A stretch of 64,000 nucleotides of DNA, taken from the NCBI RefSeq assembly GCF_000423885.1, contig NZ_AUIV01000002.1:124001-188000 (forward strand), in the 5' to 3' direction. This DNA comes from Thermomonas fusca DSM 15424 (GTDB taxonomy: Bacteria > Pseudomonadota > Gammaproteobacteria > Xanthomonadales > Xanthomonadaceae). A model generated the notes under the pieces. It was given only the letters and a program-made list of their open reading frames with translations. It ran no database searches and had not been told where the DNA came from. Shown here piece by piece: positions 40,824-50,473 of the stretch; positions within the stretch are counted from its first letter, which is position 1; each line of letters starts with the position of its first letter. The position numbers were made by a program, and so were the translations under genes.

Positions 40824-42221
40824 ATGAATAGCCCGCTTTCCGCTGGACCCACCGCTGCATCGTCGCCCAGGGGCGGCGTCGCCAAGATTGCCCAGATTGC
40901 CGCATGGGTCATGCTGGTGGTGTCCGCGCTGGTCCTGCTGGGCTGGTGGCTGGACGTTCCGGCGCTGACCCGGGTGTTGACCGGGTCCACCAGGATGAAG
41001 GCGATTACCGCCATTGCCTTCATCGCCAACGCCATGGCCCTGCTGGGGTGCGTCAGGCGCGAACGCATCGGCATCGCCTGCGTGCTGCTGAATCTGCTGG
41101 TGTTGGTCTTCGGTGCCGCCTCGCTGCTGGAATACACCACCAACGTTGACCTGGGCATCGATCACCTGTTCGCCGACCCGGAAGCCTTTGCGCAGGGCAA
41201 TCCACCGGGGCGCATGTCGCAGATGACCGCGATCGCGTTCCTCCTGCTGGGTACGCAGGGCCTGCTGGTCAGCCTCCAGCGCGCGCCGCGCCTGGCCCAC
41301 CTGCTGGCCGGGCTGCTGCTGTCGCTGGGCGCCTTCACCCTGACCATGGCCGGTTACAGCTACCGCATGGGCGTCGTCCAGGTGCTGCCGGTGTCGGCGC
41401 CGACCGCCCTGCTGCTCATCGTCGCCACCTTGGGCTGGCTGGTCCTGCAGCGGCCGATGGGCATCATGCGGGTGGCGTATGCCGACAGTCCGGGCACGGT
41501 GCTGCTGCGATGGGCCGCGATCCCTGCGCTGCTGATACCGCCGCTGCTGGCGATCGCGATCCGCGCGGCGGAGCATCTGCTGGGCTGGAGTCATGCCGAG
41601 GTGGTCGCGGCGGTGGGCTACCTGAGCGGCGTGGGTGCCTGCTCGATGGTCATAGGCATGGCCTGGCTGCTGCACCACCTGGACCATCAGCGGCAAAAGT
41701 CCGAGCGTTTCCAGGACGCGGCCTATACCGACACGCTGACCCGGCTGGTGAACCGCCGCGGTTTCGACGAGGCCATCGACCGCCTGCTCCGCGGCCACCG
41801 CGAAAGCGACCACGGCTTCACCATGCTGATGCTCGACCTGGACCACTTCAAACGCTTCAACGACGATTTCGGCCATCTCGCCGGCGACCGTGCGCTGCAG
41901 ATCACCGGGGAACTCCTGCGCGCGGCGGTGCGACCGCAGGACATCGCGGCGCGGTTCGGCGGCGAGGAATTCGCGGTCATCCTGCCGGGCACCGACATGC
42001 TCGGCGCGCGGCGCACGGCGCAGCGGCTGCTGGATGCCTTCCATGCGCGGGAATGGCCGAACCGGCCGGTCACCGTGAGCATCGGCATCGCCAATTCCCA
42101 CCCCGGCGACACCTCGGCGACGCTGATCGCGCGCGCCGACTCGGCGTTGTACGCGGCCAAGTCGGGCGGCCGCGACCGCGCCTGCGAGAACCAGGTCATC
42201 ACCGTTTCCTCCGTGCTCTGA
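40824..42221 (+). CDS. Membrane diguanylate cyclase
   Basis: 465 aa. The first 290 residues hold about eight membrane helices in an unassigned sensor; a loop around 105-125 (TTNVDLGIDHLFADPEAF) likely faces the periplasm. The GGDEF domain starts near 308 (AYTDTLTRLVNRRGF) with signature GGEEF at 379-383 and I-site RPQD before it, so an active and feedback-inhibited cyclase is expected. ATG at 40824. It follows the broken GGDEF-EAL gene on the same strand by 172 bases. Confidence 0.9.
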   Translation: MNSPLSAGPTAASSPRGGVAKIAQIAAWVMLVVSALVLLGWWLDVPALTRVLTGSTRMKAITAIAFIANAMALLGCVRRERIGIACVLLNLLVLVFGAASLLEYTTNVDLGIDHLFADPEAFAQGNPPGRMSQMTAIAFLLLGTQGLLVSLQRAPRLAHLLAGLLLSLGAFTLTMAGYSYRMGVVQVLPVSAPTALLLIVATLGWLVLQRPMGIMRVAYADSPGTVLLRWAAIPALLIPPLLAIAIRAAEHLLGWSHAEVVAAVGYLSGVGACSMVIGMAWLLHHLDHQRQKSERFQDAAYTDTLTRLVNRRGFDEAIDRLLRGHRESDHGFTMLMLDLDHFKRFNDDFGHLAGDRALQITGELLRAAVRPQDIAARFGGEEFAVILPGTDMLGARRTAQRLLDAFHAREWPNRPVTVSIGIANSHPGDTSATLIARADSALYAAKSGGRDRACENQVITVSSVL

Positions 42222-42308
42222 CCCGCACGCCGATGGCGTGGAGCACGCGGCGGCGCGCCGATGGCCGCCCTGCGCCAGAATGCGACCTCCCGCTACCGGA
42301 ACACGTCC

Positions 42309-43553
42309 ATGTCCACTGGCTCCGCCCACCGCAAACGATGGCTCGCAGCTGCCGCCGTTGCACTCGTGGCGTTGGCGGCGATGGGCATCGCCCGGCTGCG
42401 CGGCCCGGTGCTGCCCGGCTACGACGTGCAAGCCGGCCCGCTGGTGCAGAACGTGGTGGCCACCGGCCGGGTGGCGGCGCTGTCGCGGGTGCAGGTAGGC
42501 GCGGAAATCACGGGGCTGGTACTGGAACGCCGGGTGATGGACGGCGACCGCGTGGCGCCAGGCGACGTGTTGGTGGTGCTGCGCGCGCGCGACCTGGAAG
42601 CCCGCCGCGACCAGGCCCGCGCCGCTCTTGCTGCCCTGCGCCAGGCTGAACGCCCGGACGCCGAGGCGCGCCTGCGCCAGGCGCAGGCGCAGCTGGCGCA
42701 GGCCGAACGCGACTACGCGCGCCGGCGCGAACTGGGCCAGCGCCAGCTGGTGGCGCGCGAAAGCGTGGAGCAGGCGGCGCAGGCGGTGGTGGCCGCGCGC
42801 GCCGCGGCCGAGCAGGCGCGGCTGACGGTGGATGCGCTGGCCGGCGGCGGCGCCCGCGAGGCCCAGGCGCGCGAGGAACTGGCGGCAACCGAGGCGACCC
42901 TGGCGCGCGCGATGATCCGCGCCACCGTGGCCGGCACCGTGCTGACCCGCGGCGTCGAACCGGGCGACACCGTACGCCCGGGCGACGTGCTGCTGGAAAT
43001 CGCCGCCGACGCACCGGGCGAAATCCTGCTGCCGGTGGATGAAAAGAACATCGCGCGCCTGCGCGTCGGCCAGCGCGCAACCTGCATCGCCGATGCCTTT
43101 CCGGGGCGGGCGTTCGCCGCCACCGTGCACCACATCGCACCGGCCGTCGATCCGGCACGTGGCACCGTGGACGTGCGCCTGCGCATCGACCCGAAGGCGG
43201 ACTTCGTCCGCCAGGACATGACCGTCACCGCTACCCTGCTGACCGGCGAGCGCGAGCGCGCGCTGGCGGTGCCCAACGATGCGCTGCTCGACGCCCGCGA
43301 CGGCAGTGATCGCGCCACGGTCCTCCTTGTGCGCGACGGGCGGGTGCGCCGCACTGCCGTGACGCTGGGCCTGCGCGGGCTGGCGATGAGCGAAGTGGTG
43401 GCGGGCCTGCGCGCAGGCGATCACGTGCTTGCCGCCAGCGCGCTGGCCGCCGACGCGCTGCCGGCCGACGGCGACCGCGTGCGCATCGAGGGCCAGTCCC
43501 TGCCCATTGGCGATTCCGCCACCCGCCGCGAGCTGCCGGTGAAGTTCAACTGA
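42309..43553 (+). CDS. Efflux periplasmic adaptor subunit (MacA/HlyD type)
   Basis: 414 aa. An N-terminal membrane anchor (about 11-27) is followed by the lipoyl half-motif (VVATGRVAALSRVQVGAEI), a long alpha-helical hairpin rich in Arg/Ala/Gln (about 105-205), the second lipoyl half (ATVAGTVLTRGVEPGDTVRPGD in parts), and beta-barrel and membrane-proximal domains. It should link the MacB-like permease at 43557 to an outer membrane channel. No TolC-like gene is in the operon. ATG at 42309 rather than 42261 because it begins the typical anchor. Confidence 0.92.
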   Translation: MSTGSAHRKRWLAAAAVALVALAAMGIARLRGPVLPGYDVQAGPLVQNVVATGRVAALSRVQVGAEITGLVLERRVMDGDRVAPGDVLVVLRARDLEARRDQARAALAALRQAERPDAEARLRQAQAQLAQAERDYARRRELGQRQLVARESVEQAAQAVVAARAAAEQARLTVDALAGGGAREAQAREELAATEATLARAMIRATVAGTVLTRGVEPGDTVRPGDVLLEIAADAPGEILLPVDEKNIARLRVGQRATCIADAFPGRAFAATVHHIAPAVDPARGTVDVRLRIDPKADFVRQDMTVTATLLTGERERALAVPNDALLDARDGSDRATVLLVRDGRVRRTAVTLGLRGLAMSEVVAGLRAGDHVLAASALAADALPADGDRVRIEGQSLPIGDSATRRELPVKFN

Positions 43554-43556
43554 GCG

Positions 43557-44751
43557 ATGTGGATCGAAACCACCATCGCCATGCGGTTCCTGCGCCAAGG
43601 ACGCGGCCAGTCGCTGCTGATCCTGTTCGGCATCGCCGTGGGCGTGTCGGTGATCGTGTTCGTCACCGCGCTGATTTCCGGACTGCAGGCCAACATCATC
43701 GAGCGCACGCTGGGCACGCAGGCGCATATCCGGGTGGAGGCGCCGGACCAGGTCAACCGCATCGCGCCCGCCCCGCCCGGCACCCTGCAGCTGGTGCTGG
43801 AGGACCGCCGCGCGCAGGTGCTGCGAACCATCGTGAACTGGCCGCAGGTGCGCGACGTGCTGGACCGCATGCCCGGTATCACCGCGGTGTCGCCGGTGGT
43901 GTCCGGGCCGGCATTCGGGCGTCGCGGCGAGGCGGTGGAATCGGTGGCACTGGTCGGCGTTGACCTGCCGCGCTACCTGCGGGTGATCCCGCTGGACCGC
44001 AACATGGTGGACGGCCGGCTGGACCTTGCTTCCGGCAATGCCGTGATCGGCCGCCAGCTGGCGAAGGACCTGGGCCTGCGCACCGGCGGCAAGCTGCGCA
44101 TTGACGCCGGCAAGGGCCGCGAGGCCATCGTCAACGTCGCCGGCATCTTCGAGCTGGGCGTGCGCGAACTCGACGCGCGCTACGTCTACCTCGACCTCAA
44201 GCAGGCGCAGTCGCTGCTGGCCCTGCCCGGCGGTGTCACCGTCATCGACGTCACCGTGGACGACCTGTTCGGCGCCGACCGCAGCGCCGCACGCATCCGC
44301 GGGCTGACCGGGCTGAAGGCGGAAAGCTGGATGGAGACCAATGCCCAGCTGATGAACGCGCTGAGCTCGCAGAGCATGTCCACCAACATGATCAGCTTCT
44401 TCGTGGCGATGTCGGTGGCGCTGGGCATCGCCAGCGTGCTGGCGGTCAGCGTGACCCAGCGCACCCGAGAGATCGGCATTTTGCGTGCGATGGGCACACG
44501 CCGCGGCCAGATGCTGCGCGTGTTCCTGGTGCAGGGCGCGGTGCTGGGGCTGGTGGGGTCGCTGCTCGGCGCGCTGGCGGGCCTCGGCCTGGTGGGTGCG
44601 TTCAACAGCTTCGGCCCCAAGCTGTTCCATATCCCGCTGCCGCCGGCGCTGATCCCGGCGGCGATGGCGCTGGCCACGGTAGCGGGCGTGGTGGCCGCGG
44701 CGGTGCCCGCTTCGCGCGCGGCCAGGCTCGACCCGGTGGAGGCCATCCGCC

Positions 44752-44759
<8 letters not shown>
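43557..44759 (+). CDS. MacB/FtsX-type ABC transporter permease
   Basis: 400 aa. One helix near the N-terminus (about 17-37), a large periplasmic domain (about 45-275), then the FtsX domain with three helices (about 282-395). The motif ILRAMGTRRGQMLRVFLVQG is typical of the MacB/LolC family. The ATG is 3 bases after the adaptor stop, and the gene overlaps the ATPase start by 8 bases. Unlike true MacB the ATPase is a separate protein. Confidence 0.93.
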
Positions 44760-45456
<697 letters not shown>

Positions 45457-45471
45457 CGGCAGGTTGACGCG

Positions 45472-46050
45472 CTAGAACCCCAGCTTGGCTCCCGCCCCCA
45501 GCAGGGTGGCGACGCCCAGCAGGGCGAAAATGCCGGCGGCGATCGAGTGCACCAGCTTCATCGGAATCCTGTTCGCCAAACGGTCGCCAACGAACACTGC
45601 GGGCACGTCCGCGATCAGCATGCCGAGGGTGGTGCCGATGACCACCAGCAAAGGCGTTGCGTAGTGGGCGGCCATCGCCACGGTGGCGATCTGGGTCTTG
45701 TCGCCCATCTCGGCCAGGAAGAAGGTCACCAACGTGGCGCCGAATACCCCGAACTTCCCTGCAATCCGGGTTTCCTCTTCCTCGATCTTGTCCGGGATCA
45801 GCGTCCACACCGCCATGCCGACGAACGACAGGCCCAGCACCCAGCGCAGCACCTCGGGGGTCAGCATGGCGGTGATCCACGCGCCCAGCGCACCCGCCAG
45901 CCCGTGGTTGACGATGGTCGCCACCAGGATGCCGAGGATGATCGGCACCGGCTTCTTGAAGCGCGCGGCGAGGATGAAGGCGAGCAGCTGGGTCTTGTCG
46001 CCGATTTCGGCGAGCGCGACCACTCCGGTGGAGACGAGCAGTGATTCCAT
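45472..46050 (-). CDS. GDT1/TMEM165 family manganese exporter
   Basis: 192 aa from the ATG at 46050. Two copies of the family signature: EIGDKTQ at 15-21 and EMGDKTQ at 114-120, each in the first helix of a three-helix repeat, giving six membrane helices. Members of UPF0016/GDT1 export Mn2+ (bacterial MneA type) or exchange Ca2+/Mn2+. An upstream yybP-ykoY manganese riboswitch strongly supports the manganese role. A longer frame to 46170 runs through the riboswitch and is rejected. Confidence 0.93.
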   Translation of the reverse strand: MESLLVSTGVVALAEIGDKTQLLAFILAARFKKPVPIILGILVATIVNHGLAGALGAWITAMLTPEVLRWVLGLSFVGMAVWTLIPDKIEEEETRIAGKFGVFGATLVTFFLAEMGDKTQIATVAMAAHYATPLLVVIGTTLGMLIADVPAVFVGDRLANRIPMKLVHSIAAGIFALLGVATLLGAGAKLGF

Positions 46051-46084
46051 GGATTTTCCAGGGCCGGGCAACGGACGAATGACC

Positions 46085-46222
46085 ACCGCGCATCCCCGGC
46101 CATCCCGAAGCGCAGTGGTCAAAGGTCTTGCCAAGCATGGGAACCGCCCGCGCCATGGCCTGTGGGCCAAGTGTGTTGACGTGGGCCTCTTCGCGACGAA
46201 GAGCGGCTACTCCCCAATGACC
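46085..46222 (-). promoter_or_regulatory. yybP-ykoY manganese riboswitch
   Basis: On the minus strand the leader contains GGGGAGTAGC (46206-46215), the hallmark 5' part, then GTCAACACAC, and the second conserved part GCAAGACCTTTGACC (46117-46131 region), followed by GCCGGGGATG. These are the conserved segments of the yybP-ykoY RNA as known from E. coli mntP and alx. After the aptamer an 11-bp hairpin pairs 46081-46091 with about 46110-46120 (one G-U), a candidate expression platform. It ends about 35 bases before the GDT1 start. High Mn2+ should turn the gene on. Confidence 0.85.
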
Positions 46223-46227
46223 CAATC

Positions 46228-46256
46228 ATTTTACATGGCAATGGCGTGCGGGTCAT
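46228..46256 (-). promoter_or_regulatory. Promoter of the riboswitch/GDT1 unit
   Basis: On the minus strand ATGACC (46251-46256), 17-base spacer and TAAAAT (46228-46233). Transcription should begin near 46220, just ahead of the aptamer. Confidence 0.6.
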
Positions 46257-46356
46257 CGACAGCGGACGGCCCGCGGAATCGGGTCGTTTCCGCGCCTGTC
46301 GATTTCCGTCGCACCCATCCGTCGTACTCAGTGACCCCTACCGGAGGAGCAGCGCC

Positions 46357-46836
46357 ATGATCCCGAAGAACACCATCTGCCTGTGGTACGACGAGGCGGC
46401 GCTGGAGGCCGCCACCTTCTATGCCGCCACCTTCCCCGACAGTTCCGTAGGCCGGGTGATGCGGGCGCCGGGGGACTTTCCCTCGGGCCGCCAGGGCGAC
46501 GTTCTCACCGTGGAGTTCACCGTGCTGGGCATCCCGTGCGTCGGCCTCAACGGCGGGCCGGCGTTCCGCCACAGCGAGGCGTTCTCGTTCCAGGTCGCCA
46601 CCGACGACCAGGCCGAAACCGACCGCTACTGGGACGCCATTGTCGGCAACGGCGGCGAGGAAAGCGACTGCGGCTGGTGCCGCGACCGATGGGGCGTATC
46701 GTGGCAGATCACGCCGCGCGCCCTGCTGGAAGCCATCATCGACCCCGACCCGGCCGCAGCCAGGCGCGCATTCGACGCGATGATGACGATGCGCAGGATC
46801 GATATCGCCGCGATCGAGGCGGCGCGCCGCGGCTGA
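46357..46836 (+). CDS. VOC family protein (PhnB-like)
   Basis: 159 aa. ATG at 46357 with CGGAGGAG 7 bases upstream. The fold of vicinal oxygen chelate proteins with PhnB features: TICLWYDEAALEAATFYAATFP near the start, EFTVLGIPCVGLNGGPAF, then ATDDQAETDRYWDAI and GWCRDRWGVSWQITPRAL. Often annotated as 3-demethylubiquinone-9 3-methyltransferase domain, a misleading name since no SAM site is present. Ligand unknown. Confidence 0.9.
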   Translation: MIPKNTICLWYDEAALEAATFYAATFPDSSVGRVMRAPGDFPSGRQGDVLTVEFTVLGIPCVGLNGGPAFRHSEAFSFQVATDDQAETDRYWDAIVGNGGEESDCGWCRDRWGVSWQITPRALLEAIIDPDPAAARRAFDAMMTMRRIDIAAIEAARRG

Positions 46837-46858
46837 GCTGGGCGACTGCGCCGCGGCC

Positions 46859-47224
46859 TCAGCCGCGCAGCAGGATCATCGGCAGGGCGAACAGGGCCAG
46901 CGTGAACAGGATGCCGACGACGACCAGCGCCACCCGTCCCGGCTCCGCGCGCACGACCGACCAGAACGTCTCCGCGGCGCCATCGCGCTCGGCAGCCTCG
47001 CGCTCGGCGCGGGCGCGCTGCTGGCGCCCCTGCTGGTAGGTGGCCAGCAATTGCTTCGCTGCCGCGAACCCGGCCTCGTCGCGCAGCCAGATCCCGCCGA
47101 AGGAAATTCCCCAGCGGCTGGGCTTGGTTTCGTAGTACTCGACCCGGTGCTCATCGAGCAGCGCGCGCACTTCGTCGGCCTCGTCATCAGGCACGTTGCG
47201 CAGGTTCATCAGCAGCTTGGCCAT
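46859..47224 (-). CDS. DUF6164 family membrane protein
   Basis: 121 aa. The N-terminal 70 residues form a small soluble alpha/beta domain (MNLRNVPDDEADEVRALLDEH, EYYETKPSRWGISFGGIW) like DUF2007-type signal domains, followed by a charged helix rich in Arg/Gln/Ala and one C-terminal membrane helix (about 98-118). Matches proteins called DUF6164 in this bacterial group. Function unknown. Convergent with the VOC gene. Confidence 0.82.
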   Translation of the reverse strand: MAKLLMNLRNVPDDEADEVRALLDEHRVEYYETKPSRWGISFGGIWLRDEAGFAAAKQLLATYQQGRQQRARAEREAAERDGAAETFWSVVRAEPGRVALVVVGILFTLALFALPMILLRG

Positions 47225-47297
47225 GGCGCGAGGATAGCAGCCGCGCCCGCGACCCAGCGCGGGCGTGTGCCTCCACGCAATGCCGACAGCGCGCGGT

Positions 47298-48197
47298 CTA
47301 CCTGTCGATACGCAGGAACCGCGCCGCGTTGTCGTGGAAGATCGCGCGCTTCTGCGCCGGGCCCAGGAACGCGGCGCTGTCGATGCCTTCCACCGCCTGC
47401 GTGATCGCTTCCGGCCAGACCATCTGGTCGGAGCCGAACATCAGCCGATCGCCCATCCCGGCGGTCATCAGCGCGCGCAGGTAGTCATGGAACTCCTGCC
47501 GCGGGATGATCCAGTTGATCACCGACAGGTCCGCGTGCACCTGCGGGTACATGTAGAGGATGGCCTTGGTTTCCTGCAGGTAGGGCCAGCCGGCATGCAT
47601 CAGCCACACCCGCAGTTTGGGATGGCGCTTGAGCATCGGCTCCAACCGCATCGGGTTGCCGAGGTCGACGCTGAAGCCCGGGCAGCAGCCATACGGCGTG
47701 CCCGGCGGCGCCAAGCCGGTGTGGATGCCGACGGGGATGTCGAGCTCTTCGGCCAGCGCGAGGTAGGGCTCGAACCACGCATCGCTGGGGTCCAGCCCGT
47801 GGTACTGAGCGCCGATCTCGCCCATCACCTTCAGCTCGCCGGCAGCGAACGCCTTGCGCAGCACTTCGACCGGCGGCAGCGGCGTGCGTCCGTCATCCAG
47901 GAATGCGCCCGCCCAGATCGTGTCGTCGCCGCCGGCCCGCAGGATGCTGGCCATCGCCGTATCCGGGCCACTGACCAGCCCCAGCACGATGCCGTGCCGG
48001 CGCATGCGCTCCAGCGTCAGCTGCTCGCGCTCGGCATCGGAATTGGCCGTGGTCGGCTGTCCGGTGGCCGGGTTCGGTGCACCCGGGGCAGCCGGCCCCA
48101 CGTGCAGGTGGACATCGATGATCGGCCCCGAGTACGTCTGCGCGAACGCGGGGCTGCAGGCCAATGCCAGCAGCAGGGCCAGGACGGAAAAACGCAT
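47298..48197 (-). CDS. Exported amidohydrolase-2 family protein
   Basis: 299 aa with a signal peptide (about 1-19). Metal-binding HxH at His30 and His32 (DVHLHVG), a middle His in GIHTGLAPPG, another in LMHAGWPYLQE, and an Asp in FGSDQMVWPEA. This fits the amidohydrolase_2 group of TIM-barrel hydrolases and decarboxylases, here sent to the periplasm. The substrate is unknown. Divergent from the SDR gene at 48325. Confidence 0.87.
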   Translation of the reverse strand: MRFSVLALLLALACSPAFAQTYSGPIIDVHLHVGPAAPGAPNPATGQPTTANSDAEREQLTLERMRRHGIVLGLVSGPDTAMASILRAGGDDTIWAGAFLDDGRTPLPPVEVLRKAFAAGELKVMGEIGAQYHGLDPSDAWFEPYLALAEELDIPVGIHTGLAPPGTPYGCCPGFSVDLGNPMRLEPMLKRHPKLRVWLMHAGWPYLQETKAILYMYPQVHADLSVINWIIPRQEFHDYLRALMTAGMGDRLMFGSDQMVWPEAITQAVEGIDSAAFLGPAQKRAIFHDNAARFLRIDR

Positions 48198-48324
48198 CGT
48201 GCGCTCCTTTGCGTGGGCTCACGACAGGCAACGGCAAGTGGATGGATGGACGGCCATCCGCCCCCGCAACGTCGCTGTCCCGCCGTTGTGCCATGCTGGC
48301 CGCATCCCCGACGGAGCGTGCGAA

Positions 48325-49239
48325 ATGAGCAGCAGGAAAACGGGTTCCACCGCCAAGGCTTCCGCGAATGGCAAGCCGTCCAGGCCCGAAAAATCCACCA
48401 AGTCCGTTGCGGGCGGCAAGCCCCGAACCGCCGCACCGGCGAAGGTTGCGCACACGCCGCACCGCTTCGACGGCAAGGTGGTGGTCACCACCGGCGCCGC
48501 CGCGGGCCTGGGCCGCGCCACCGCGCTGCGGCTGGCGCTGGAGGGCGCGGCGCAGGTGCTGGTGGACCTGAAGAAGGACGCGTTGAAGCGGCTGCAGAAG
48601 GAAATCCTTGCGCTCAATCCGCAGGCGCGAACGCTGCTGGTCACCGCCGACGTGTCCAACCCGGACGACGTCCACGCCTACGTCAAGAAGACGATGAAGA
48701 CCTTCGGCCGCATCGACGGGTTCTTCAACAACGCCGGCATCGAAGGCCACCAGAATCTGACCGAAAACTTCGGCGGCAAGGAGTTCGACCGCGTCATCGG
48801 TGTCAACCTCAACGGCGTGTTCCACGGCATGGCCGAGGTGCTGAAGGTGATGCGCCAGCAGGGCAGCGGCAGCATCGTCAATACCGCGTCGGTGGGCGGC
48901 ATCCGCGGGGTGGGCAACCAGTCCGGCTACTCCGCCTCCAAGCACGGCGTGGTGGGCCTGACCCGCAACTCGGCGGTGGAATACGGCCAGTTCGGCATCA
49001 CCATCAATGCGATCGCGCCGGGCGCGATCATGACCGACATGGTCGAGAATTCGCTGCGGCAGATGGCCGGCGAGGATTGGGAAGCGGCCGGCAAGCAGTT
49101 CGTCAGCGTCAACCCGATGCAGCGCTTCGGCCGGCCAGAGGAAGTGGCCGCGGTGGCGGCGTTCCTGCTGTCCGGCGAAGCCAGCTTCGTCAACGGGCTG
49201 GTGGTCACCATCGACGGCGGCCAGTCGTACAAATACTGA
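48325..49239 (+). CDS. SDR oxidoreductase with Lys-rich N-terminal tail
   Basis: 304 aa. The first 45 residues are Lys/Ala/Ser/Pro-rich and look like a histone-H1-type tail. The classical SDR domain follows: TGAAAGLG (56-63), NNAG, Ser of NTASVGG, and YSASK (Tyr-x3-Lys), ending in GLVVTIDGGQSYKY. Length without the tail (about 258 aa) is normal for the family. The tail is not expected in such enzymes and may bind nucleic acid or polymer granules; inference only. ATG at 48325 with a weak GGAG upstream. Confidence 0.88.
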   Translation: MSSRKTGSTAKASANGKPSRPEKSTKSVAGGKPRTAAPAKVAHTPHRFDGKVVVTTGAAAGLGRATALRLALEGAAQVLVDLKKDALKRLQKEILALNPQARTLLVTADVSNPDDVHAYVKKTMKTFGRIDGFFNNAGIEGHQNLTENFGGKEFDRVIGVNLNGVFHGMAEVLKVMRQQGSGSIVNTASVGGIRGVGNQSGYSASKHGVVGLTRNSAVEYGQFGITINAIAPGAIMTDMVENSLRQMAGEDWEAAGKQFVSVNPMQRFGRPEEVAAVAAFLLSGEASFVNGLVVTIDGGQSYKY

Positions 49240-49357
49240 TGCGGCGAGCAATCGCGGCAGGCGTCGTTCGCGGTGCCCGCCCGCGCATAGCGGGAGGCCA
49301 AGGCGCGTACTGGCGCATGGGCTGCGGACTTCCGAAGCACGCCGATGCCAACGGCCC

Positions 49358-50401
49358 TTAGCGCGCTTCCACCGCAGCCCTGCCCCGTTTCTTCCCGGCG
49401 CGCGCCTTTGCCCGCGCCTTCGCGCGCTCGTCCACCACCGCGGTGAACAGCGCACCGACGAAAATGATCAGCGCCGCGTAGTAGATCCACACCAGCGCCA
49501 GCACCAGCGTGCCCATCGCGCCATAGGCCGAACCCGGATCCGCGCGCCCCAGGTACCAGCCGATGGCCGCGCGCCCGACCAGGAACATCAGCGCGGTGGC
49601 CGCGCCGCCACCGACCGCGCGCCGCCAGCCTACGCGGCGATCCGGCAGATAGTGGTACATCAGCGCGAACGCGAGCATGTACACCAGCCAGGCGGCCACC
49701 TGGGCCATCAGCGGCAGCATCCAGTCCGCCCGCGCGAACAGCAGCTCCAGCACTGTATTCAGGGTCAGCGACACCACCAGCAGGAAGCCAAGCGCCAGCA
49801 CCAGTCCCATCGAGAATACCCGCTTGCGCAGCCACGCCAGCGGGCCGGACAGCGCCGTCGCGTCGGTGCGGAACACCTTGTTGAGCACGTCCTGCAGCTG
49901 CGCGAACACCGCGGTGGCGCCGACGAACAGCAGGCCCAGGCTCCACCAGCCGGCAATCGACCCGGTATCCGGCCGGTTGCGCGCATTCACGACGATGGTG
50001 CGCGCCACCCGCTCCGCATCCGCGCCCACCAACAGCGCGATCTGCTGCATCACCGCTTCCTGCGCAAGCGGCAGGATCGAGGTGGTGAACCACACCAGGA
50101 TCAGCAGCAGCGGCGCCAGCGACAGGATCGCGTACAGCGCCAGCGCCGCCGCCTGCGACATCAGGTCGGCATCGATGAAGCGCCGCAGCAGCGCCATCGG
50201 CAGGCTGCCGCGGGCCTTGCGGATGAACGCCTGCACGGCGGGCCGGCGCGTGGACAGCCCGCTGCGCCCGCGCGAGGCGGTGGGCTTGGTGGGGTCGAGC
50301 TTTTCCGCCACCTGGCCGGGCTTCGCTGCGCTCACGATCTTCTTGACCGCATGCTTTGCCGGCGAGGCTGGGGGTTTACCGGAGCTGCGTCGTCTCGGCA
50401 T
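49358..50401 (-). CDS. YihY/BrkB family membrane protein
   Basis: 347 aa from the ATG at 50401. A basic 65-residue N-terminal extension precedes the YihY domain, which has six membrane helices and landmarks AAALALYAILSLAPLLLIL, WSLGLLFVGATAVFAQLQDVLN and YHYLPDRRVGWRRAVGGGA. It ends with a Lys/Arg/Ala-rich tail. The family was once called ribonuclease BN in error; its true function is unknown. Both soluble tails are strongly basic and probably cytoplasmic. Confidence 0.92.
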   Translation of the reverse strand: MPRRRSSGKPPASPAKHAVKKIVSAAKPGQVAEKLDPTKPTASRGRSGLSTRRPAVQAFIRKARGSLPMALLRRFIDADLMSQAAALALYAILSLAPLLLILVWFTTSILPLAQEAVMQQIALLVGADAERVARTIVVNARNRPDTGSIAGWWSLGLLFVGATAVFAQLQDVLNKVFRTDATALSGPLAWLRKRVFSMGLVLALGFLLVVSLTLNTVLELLFARADWMLPLMAQVAAWLVYMLAFALMYHYLPDRRVGWRRAVGGGAATALMFLVGRAAIGWYLGRADPGSAYGAMGTLVLALVWIYYAALIIFVGALFTAVVDERAKARAKARAGKKRGRAAVEAR

Positions 50402-50473
50402 GCACGGGCCGTTGCGGAAACACCCCCGCACCATGCCGGGTGCCGCGTGAAGGTGGAATGGTGCAGCAGGCGG

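Noticed and set aside
46051..46170. N-terminal extension of the GDT1 exporter
   Set aside because: The extension would be translated from the riboswitch and its expression hairpin; homologues start at the first membrane helix, matching the ATG at 46050.
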